A stretch of 9,971 nucleotides of DNA from Chitinophagaceae bacterium. Lineage in GTDB: Bacteria > Bacteroidota > Bacteroidia > Chitinophagales > Chitinophagaceae. The notes beneath the pieces were generated by a model, which worked only from the letters and a program-made list of their open reading frames with translations, did no database searches and had not been told where the DNA came from. Numbering within the stretch: position 1 is the stretch's first letter; each line of letters opens with the position of its first letter. Location of the stretch: contig JALOMX010000044.1 in assembly GCA_025455245.1 (NCBI GenBank), forward strand, positions 1 to 9,971. Reading direction: 5' to 3'. Below are positions 5,956-9,971 of this stretch, in pieces. Made by a program: the position numbers and the translations under genes.

Positions 5956-7368
5956 TTATTCAGTGTAGCCGAGAAAACTCGTTTTCTTGGTTGCAATTTT
6001 TTCTCCCTTCTGATAAACACCCAACTCAAGCCTGCTGTCTCTTGATTTTATGGATGACTTAGGTAAAACTATAAAAAAAGTTGCTTCGGACTGACCTTCT
6101 GAAGGTACATTCAGACTATCTCTTCCTACAAACCTTAAAGTCGCCGGATAGTTATCTACCTGTAATGAAACGTTGATTGCTTTATGCGTTTTATTTACAA
6201 GTGTCATTTGGTAAAGATTACTCAGGCTATCAGTTCCTACTTCCTGAAACAGCATTCCTTTGGCACGCATAACGGTCACATCTACATCATCGCGGGTTGC
6301 TATTAAAAATGTAAGCCCGGAAACCAACAAAAGCAATACAAATGTGTAGGCTTTCATTCTGCCCGTAAATGCAAACTTCTTTCCTTCTGCAATCTCATTT
6401 TCGCTGGCATACCTGATGAGCCCCTTTGGCAACCCAACTCTATCCATAATACCGTTACAAGCGTCAATACATGCGGTACAATTCACACACTCAAGCTGTG
6501 TGCCATTGCGTATATCTATGCCCGTCGGACAAACAACTACACACTGTTTGCAATCAATGCAATCCCCCAATCCCTCATGTGGCCTTTTTCCTTTGCCACG
6601 AGGCTCTCCACGTATATAGTCATAAGCAACTATTATGGAATTTTTATCAAGCAATACACCCTGTAGCCTGCCATACGGACAAATAATGGTGCAAACAATT
6701 TCCCTCGCAAAAGCATAAACAATGTAAAAGGCAAGGGTAAAAATCATCAGCGCAATAAACCCGCCAAAATGTTGACTGACCGGTTCCCTGACAATCTTGA
6801 AAAGATCTTCATACCCGATGATATACATCAGGAAAAAGTTGGCTATCAAAAAAGACAGACCAAAAAAAACAATATGCTTAACGGATTTCTTAATGATCTT
6901 TTCATTGGTCCAGGGGCCATTATTCAGCGCTCGCTGTTTGTTTGGATTGCCTTCGATCCACCATTCGATTTTACGGAAGATCATTTCCATGAAGATGGTT
7001 TGAGGACAAGCCCAACCACAAAATATCCTCCCGTAAATCATGGTGAACAGGTAAATAAAGATTACCATAGTTACCATGGCCACACCAAAAATAAAAAAAT
7101 CCTGAGGCCAGAAAATAGCCCCGAGGATTGAAAATTTTCCTTCTACAATGTTGAATTGCAATGCAGGATTACCATTAATCTTCAAAAAAGGCAGGGCTAA
7201 AAAAAGAAGAATGTAAAAAACACTTAAAACCGTTCTCAGATTATACCACTTACCCTCAGGCCGCCATGCATATATCCAGTTACGTTTACCCTTTTCAGTA
7301 ACAGAAGGCATCCTGTCCCTGAAACTTTCATCATGGTCAAATACGGCTTCAGTTTTCATTTCTATCAT
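5956..7368 (-). CDS. ccoG: Cytochrome c oxidase accessory protein CcoG (FixG/RdxA)
   Basis: This 470-residue membrane iron-sulfur protein belongs to the CcoG/FixG/RdxA family, which acts in cbb3 oxidase maturation; a copper-reducing role has been described for the family. Hydrophobic helices occur near 47-63, 84-110, 166-187, 203-222 and 341-357. FCGWACPQTIFME (C117, C121) and CTIICPYGRLQG (C226, C230) are the paired membrane-adjacent motifs. Two ferredoxin-like 4Fe-4S sites follow: C270, C273, C276, C280, and C294, C297, C300, C304. All eight cysteines are present. After the last helix, about 110 residues form the periplasmic Ig-like FixG C-terminal domain. ATG at 7368 is used; ATG three codons later is a possible alternative. 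It begins 25 bp after ccoP and ends 11 bp before ccoH, so the genes are probably co-transcribed. Confidence 0.95.
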   Translation of the reverse strand: MIEMKTEAVFDHDESFRDRMPSVTEKGKRNWIYAWRPEGKWYNLRTVLSVFYILLFLALPFLKINGNPALQFNIVEGKFSILGAIFWPQDFFIFGVAMVTMVIFIYLFTMIYGRIFCGWACPQTIFMEMIFRKIEWWIEGNPNKQRALNNGPWTNEKIIKKSVKHIVFFGLSFLIANFFLMYIIGYEDLFKIVREPVSQHFGGFIALMIFTLAFYIVYAFAREIVCTIICPYGRLQGVLLDKNSIIVAYDYIRGEPRGKGKRPHEGLGDCIDCKQCVVVCPTGIDIRNGTQLECVNCTACIDACNGIMDRVGLPKGLIRYASENEIAEGKKFAFTGRMKAYTFVLLLLVSGLTFLIATRDDVDVTVMRAKGMLFQEVGTDSLSNLYQMTLVNKTHKAINVSLQVDNYPATLRFVGRDSLNVPSEGQSEATFFIVLPKSSIKSRDSRLELGVYQKGEKIATKKTSFLGYTE

Positions 7369-7393
7369 TTTTTTTCAGGCAAAAACCACCTGA

Positions 7394-8554
7394 TCATATT
7401 CCTGCTGTGGCTCCTTTTGTACTATCTGCGGCAGGAGTACTTCCGCCACCTTCTTCAAACAATTCACCCTGTGGTTCTTTGGCATTAGCAGGGTTGGTCC
7501 CTTTTAAGGATTTAATATAGCTTGAAAGCTGAGCCATTTGTACGGGTGACAAATCATCTTTCCAGCTACGCATTCCCTTTTCAGTTACACCGTACTTTAT
7601 GGTTTTGAATATATCATTGATTGAACCACCATGCAACCAATAATCATCTGTGAGATTGGGGCCTACGGCATTCCCTTCACCGGCATTTCCATGGCAGGCA
7701 ATACAATTGGCAGCAAATAATGTCTTTCCACTGGCAATTCCCGCAGCATCAAGCATGGTCACGGTATTTTCATCCACATTTCCGGCTGTTTTGGCAAGAT
7801 AGGCCGCTTTTTCAGCTTCCCCTTTCTTTATGGCTATTTCAAGCTCTTCAATCTGCAGCGGTGCCGTATGTGCAACATGGTAGCGGTACAGGTAAACCAC
7901 CGAAAACAATATGGTTATACCAAAAGCAACGGTCCACCATGGTGGCAGCTTGTTATCCAGTTCACTGATTCCATCATAATCATGACTGAGGTCGATATCC
8001 TGCTCCTTTTCAACAGAGGCTGCCTTATTCAATTTCCACCACCAGCCTTCCTTAGGCTTGGCAGAAGCAGCTTTTGCTTCCTGAACCACAACACGTTCCT
8101 TTTCAAGCCCCATCAAAAACCTGAGCTGATAAACAAGTGCAACCAGGATAAGAATTTCAACGGCAATTACGCCAACCATCAGGTAAAAAACCATGGGCGT
8201 TAATCCATTAATGGTGGTTGGGGCAGCAGGTGCTGCTGTTGAGGCTGCTTCCTGTGCCAGAGCGCTAAGCGGTGTCAGTAACACCAATGCGGAAATGATT
8301 GCGGTTACAATTCCGGCAGAATTGTTCTCTCTATCCTTACGCATTTTTTCCCTGAACATTGCGGCGGCATTGTTTACCACGTTGGCAAGAATGGCTATGG
8401 CCAGAGCAAGCATGATCATAATTACCACAAGTGCCTGTGCGAGGGGATTGGACATGGTACTTTCCGGCTTGGGTTGAGCCAGCGCTGATAAACTCAACAG
8501 CGTGAAGGCTGGCAACATCCAAATTTTCCTTTTGAAATATTTATTCAGATACAT
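7394..8554 (-). CDS. ccoP: cbb3-type cytochrome c oxidase subunit III (CcoP), single-heme form with long membrane N-terminus
   Basis: This 386-residue subunit passes electrons to the catalytic subunit. Residues 1-26 look like a signal peptide ending ALA|Q. Membrane segments follow at about 37-60, 81-100 and 119-145. A charged cytoplasmic stretch and then PPWWTVAFGITILFSVVYLY (205-224) form the CcoP N-terminal helix domain. One class I cytochrome c domain ends the protein: CIACH at 284-288 binds heme, and M328 in EKGMRSW is the likely sixth ligand. Proteobacterial CcoP has two such domains; here there is only one. Charge distribution (FREKMRKDR at 67-75 and LEKER at 150-154 inside) fits alternating topology with the heme in the periplasm. 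The frame runs open 31 codons upstream into ccoQ, but ATG at 8554 is preferred because it gives the signal peptide. It lies 31 bp after ccoQ and 25 bp before ccoG. Confidence 0.92.
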   Translation of the reverse strand: MYLNKYFKRKIWMLPAFTLLSLSALAQPKPESTMSNPLAQALVVIMIMLALAIAILANVVNNAAAMFREKMRKDRENNSAGIVTAIISALVLLTPLSALAQEAASTAAPAAPTTINGLTPMVFYLMVGVIAVEILILVALVYQLRFLMGLEKERVVVQEAKAASAKPKEGWWWKLNKAASVEKEQDIDLSHDYDGISELDNKLPPWWTVAFGITILFSVVYLYRYHVAHTAPLQIEELEIAIKKGEAEKAAYLAKTAGNVDENTVTMLDAAGIASGKTLFAANCIACHGNAGEGNAVGPNLTDDYWLHGGSINDIFKTIKYGVTEKGMRSWKDDLSPVQMAQLSSYIKSLKGTNPANAKEPQGELFEEGGGSTPAADSTKGATAGI

Positions 8555-8585
8555 ATTTGAAATTTTCACTTGGTTATTGATTGAT

Positions 8586-8747
8586 TTATGGCTCCAAAGG
8601 GATTTGACTGTTCTCGTCCATTTTCCTTTTATCGGCAGTAATAACATAAGCCGTTACAATGGCAAAGAATACAGTAAACAACACAAGGGATATCAACGGG
8701 AAAATGCTGATCCCGGTAATGCTTTCCAGATAATTGATAAATTTCAT
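8586..8747 (-). CDS. ccoQ: CcoQ-like small cbb3 oxidase subunit (53 residues)
   Basis: A short ORF fills the gap between ccoNO and ccoP: ATG at 8747, TAA at 8586-8588, 53 residues. It begins MKFINYLESITGISIFPL and has one hydrophobic helix (about 13-37) followed by a charged tail, TADKRKMDENSQ. Size, single helix, charged C-terminus and position exactly match CcoQ/FixQ, the non-catalytic subunit IV that stabilises the CcoNOP complex. It starts 6 bp after the ccoNO stop, suggesting translational coupling, and ends 31 bp before ccoP. The sequence itself is weakly conserved in this family, so the call rests mainly on context and topology. Confidence 0.85.
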   Translation of the reverse strand: MKFINYLESITGISIFPLISLVLFTVFFAIVTAYVITADKRKMDENSQIPLEP

Positions 8748-8753
8748 AGTCAA

Positions 8754-9971
8754 TTAGTTTTTGGTAACCGTATTCTTATTTTCAGCCTTAATGTCTGTTC
8801 CAAGCCTTTGCAGATAAGCAATCAGCGCTATGATCTCTTTATCCGGTGATGTTTTAATTTTATCCTTTTCCAGATTCTTTGCAATGGTTTCTGCCTGCTT
8901 TTTCAAATCATCAACGGCTATCTTTTCATACCCTTTCTGATAAGGCACACCAAGTTTTTGCATAGCCACTATTTTGGATTCGGTATAACTCAGGTCCAGA
9001 TCATTATCAAGCAACCAGGGATAATTAGGCATCAGACTTCCGGGACTCATAGTCGTTGTTTTCCACATATGATTATAATGCCAGCTGTCGGGATATTTTC
9101 CTCCTACCCTGTGCAGATCCGGACCGGTACGCTTGCTGCCCCACTGAAATGGATGATCATATACAAATTCGCCGGCCTTGCTGTACTCTCCGTAACGGGC
9201 GACTTCATCGCGGAAAGGACGAACCATTTGGGAGTGGCAGGTATAACAGCCTTCGCGGATATAAATGTCACGACCTTCAAGTTCCAAAGGAGTGTAAGGC
9301 TTAACAGATGATATGGTCGGTACATTGGATTTGATGAGGAAGGTCGGAACCAATTCAATGATACCGCCAATAGCAACGACCACAAGACTTACTACCAGCA
9401 TTTGTGTAGGCTTCCTTTCGATCCAGGCATGCCAGAAGTTGTAACCTTTTTGAGGTACATAAACCTTTGAAAGCGCCGGTGCTTCGGCATATTCTGTCGG
9501 AATAAATTTGCCGGACTTAACCGTTTTCCAAACATTATAAACCATCATAAACACACCTGCCAGGTATAGTGTACCACCAAGGCCACGAAGAATATACATA
9601 GGCCTGATATTGGTAACTGTTTGTAAAAACTGGTATTGCAAGGTTCCTTCCGGGGTAAACTCTTTCCACATAAGGGCCTGTGTAAACCCTGCCCAATACA
9701 TCGGAATGGCATATAATATGATACCAAGAGTACCAATCCAGAAGTGATTGGCTGCAAGCTTTTTGCTGTACAGGGTTGTTCCAAACAACCTTGGAATGAG
9801 GTAGTAAATAGCACCGAAAGTTAAGAACCCGTTCCAGCCAAGCGCCCCTACGTGCACATGCGCTACTGTCCAGTCGGTAAAATGGGAAATTGCATTCACA
9901 TTCTTTAAACTGAGCATCGGGCCCTCAAAAGTACTCATACCGTAACAGGTAAGTGCCACCACAAAGAACTT
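8754..9971 (-). CDS. ccoNO: Fused cbb3-type cytochrome c oxidase subunits I and II (CcoN-CcoO), 5' part outside window
   Basis: The reading frame is open from the right edge of the window (9971) to TAA at 8754-8756, about 405 residues. The GTG at 9962 is internal. The first ~150 residues are the end of CcoN: YGMSTFEGPMLS, then WTVAHVHVGALGWNG, whose two histidines should bind high-spin heme b3 (first) and low-spin heme b (second). Several membrane helices follow. Without any stop the chain runs on into CcoO: an anchor helix (MLVVSLVVVAIGGIIELVP), then GRDIYIREGCYTCHSQMVRPF with the heme c motif CYTCH, GPDLHRVGG, and MSPGSLMPNYPWL supplying the axial Met. CcoN reduces O2 and CcoO hands it electrons. 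CcoN-CcoO fusion is known in Bacteroidota. This gene heads the visible operon, with ccoQ 6 bp downstream; its promoter and the CuB histidines lie outside the window. Confidence 0.95.
   Translation of the reverse strand, partial: KFFVVALTCYGMSTFEGPMLSLKNVNAISHFTDWTVAHVHVGALGWNGFLTFGAIYYLIPRLFGTTLYSKKLAANHFWIGTLGIILYAIPMYWAGFTQALMWKEFTPEGTLQYQFLQTVTNIRPMYILRGLGGTLYLAGVFMMVYNVWKTVKSGKFIPTEYAEAPALSKVYVPQKGYNFWHAWIERKPTQMLVVSLVVVAIGGIIELVPTFLIKSNVPTISSVKPYTPLELEGRDIYIREGCYTCHSQMVRPFRDEVARYGEYSKAGEFVYDHPFQWGSKRTGPDLHRVGGKYPDSWHYNHMWKTTTMSPGSLMPNYPWLLDNDLDLSYTESKIVAMQKLGVPYQKGYEKIAVDDLKKQAETIAKNLEKDKIKTSPDKEIIALIAYLQRLGTDIKAENKNTVTKN

Noticed and set aside
6769..7131. 120-codon plus-strand ORF
   Set aside because: It is opposite ccoG, all of whose iron-sulfur cysteines are intact; there is no motif of its own.
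8193..8477. 94-codon Ala-rich plus-strand ORF
   Set aside because: It is antisense to the hydrophobic, Ala-rich N-terminus of CcoP; the composition is a mirror of that region.
8555..8647. Upstream 31-codon extension of ccoP to an ATG at 8647
   Set aside because: It overlaps ccoQ in another frame, while ATG at 8554 gives a proper signal peptide.

Overview
The window looks like a chromosomal segment of a Bacteroidota bacterium, most likely from the Chitinophagales/Sphingobacteriia side, although the order is an inference. Four things point there. The cbb3 oxidase has CcoN and CcoO fused in one reading frame. CcoP carries a single heme c behind a long membrane-spanning N-terminus. Start codons lack Shine-Dalgarno sequences and have A/T-rich leaders instead. 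At least one promoter matches the Bacteroidota consensus (TTTG, then TAnnTTTG). Coding density is very high, no stretch over 300 bases lacks a gene, and no tRNA, rRNA, CRISPR array, insertion sequence or clear repeat was seen.

Left part (1-4225): surface glycan genes. The plus strand has the 3' end of a GT4 glycosyltransferase and a SAM-dependent methyltransferase with a Cys4 N-terminus. A compact minus-strand operon faces them: aldo/keto reductase, GT9 heptosyltransferase-like protein, then WaaE/KdtX-like GT2. Its genes are 12-13 bp apart and are driven by a recognisable promoter at 4250-4281. The two groups converge with only 3 bp between stop codons. Together they suggest lipopolysaccharide core or other cell-surface saccharide assembly.

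Middle (4349-4759): a free-standing B12-binding domain like the C-terminal part of methylmalonyl-CoA mutase, on the plus strand. It is divergent from the glycan operon, and its last 4 bases overlap the end of the respiratory operon.

Right part (4756-9971, minus strand): a cbb3-type cytochrome c oxidase operon read right to left: ccoNO (fused, 5' end outside the window), ccoQ (a 53-residue ORF), ccoP, ccoG, ccoH/fixH, and a TauE/SafE-type membrane protein with metal-ligand-like cysteines. CcoNO and CcoP form the high-affinity terminal oxidase that reduces O2 under low oxygen. CcoQ is a small stabilising subunit. CcoG and CcoH are assembly factors, and the last gene is a candidate metal or sulfur transporter for maturation. 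ccoI and ccoS are not in the window and may lie beyond 9971.

No wholly new system is evident. The most unusual points are the architecture of CcoP, the terminal Cys-rich TauE/SafE protein with its TTG start, the orphan B12 domain, and the overlapping convergent stops.
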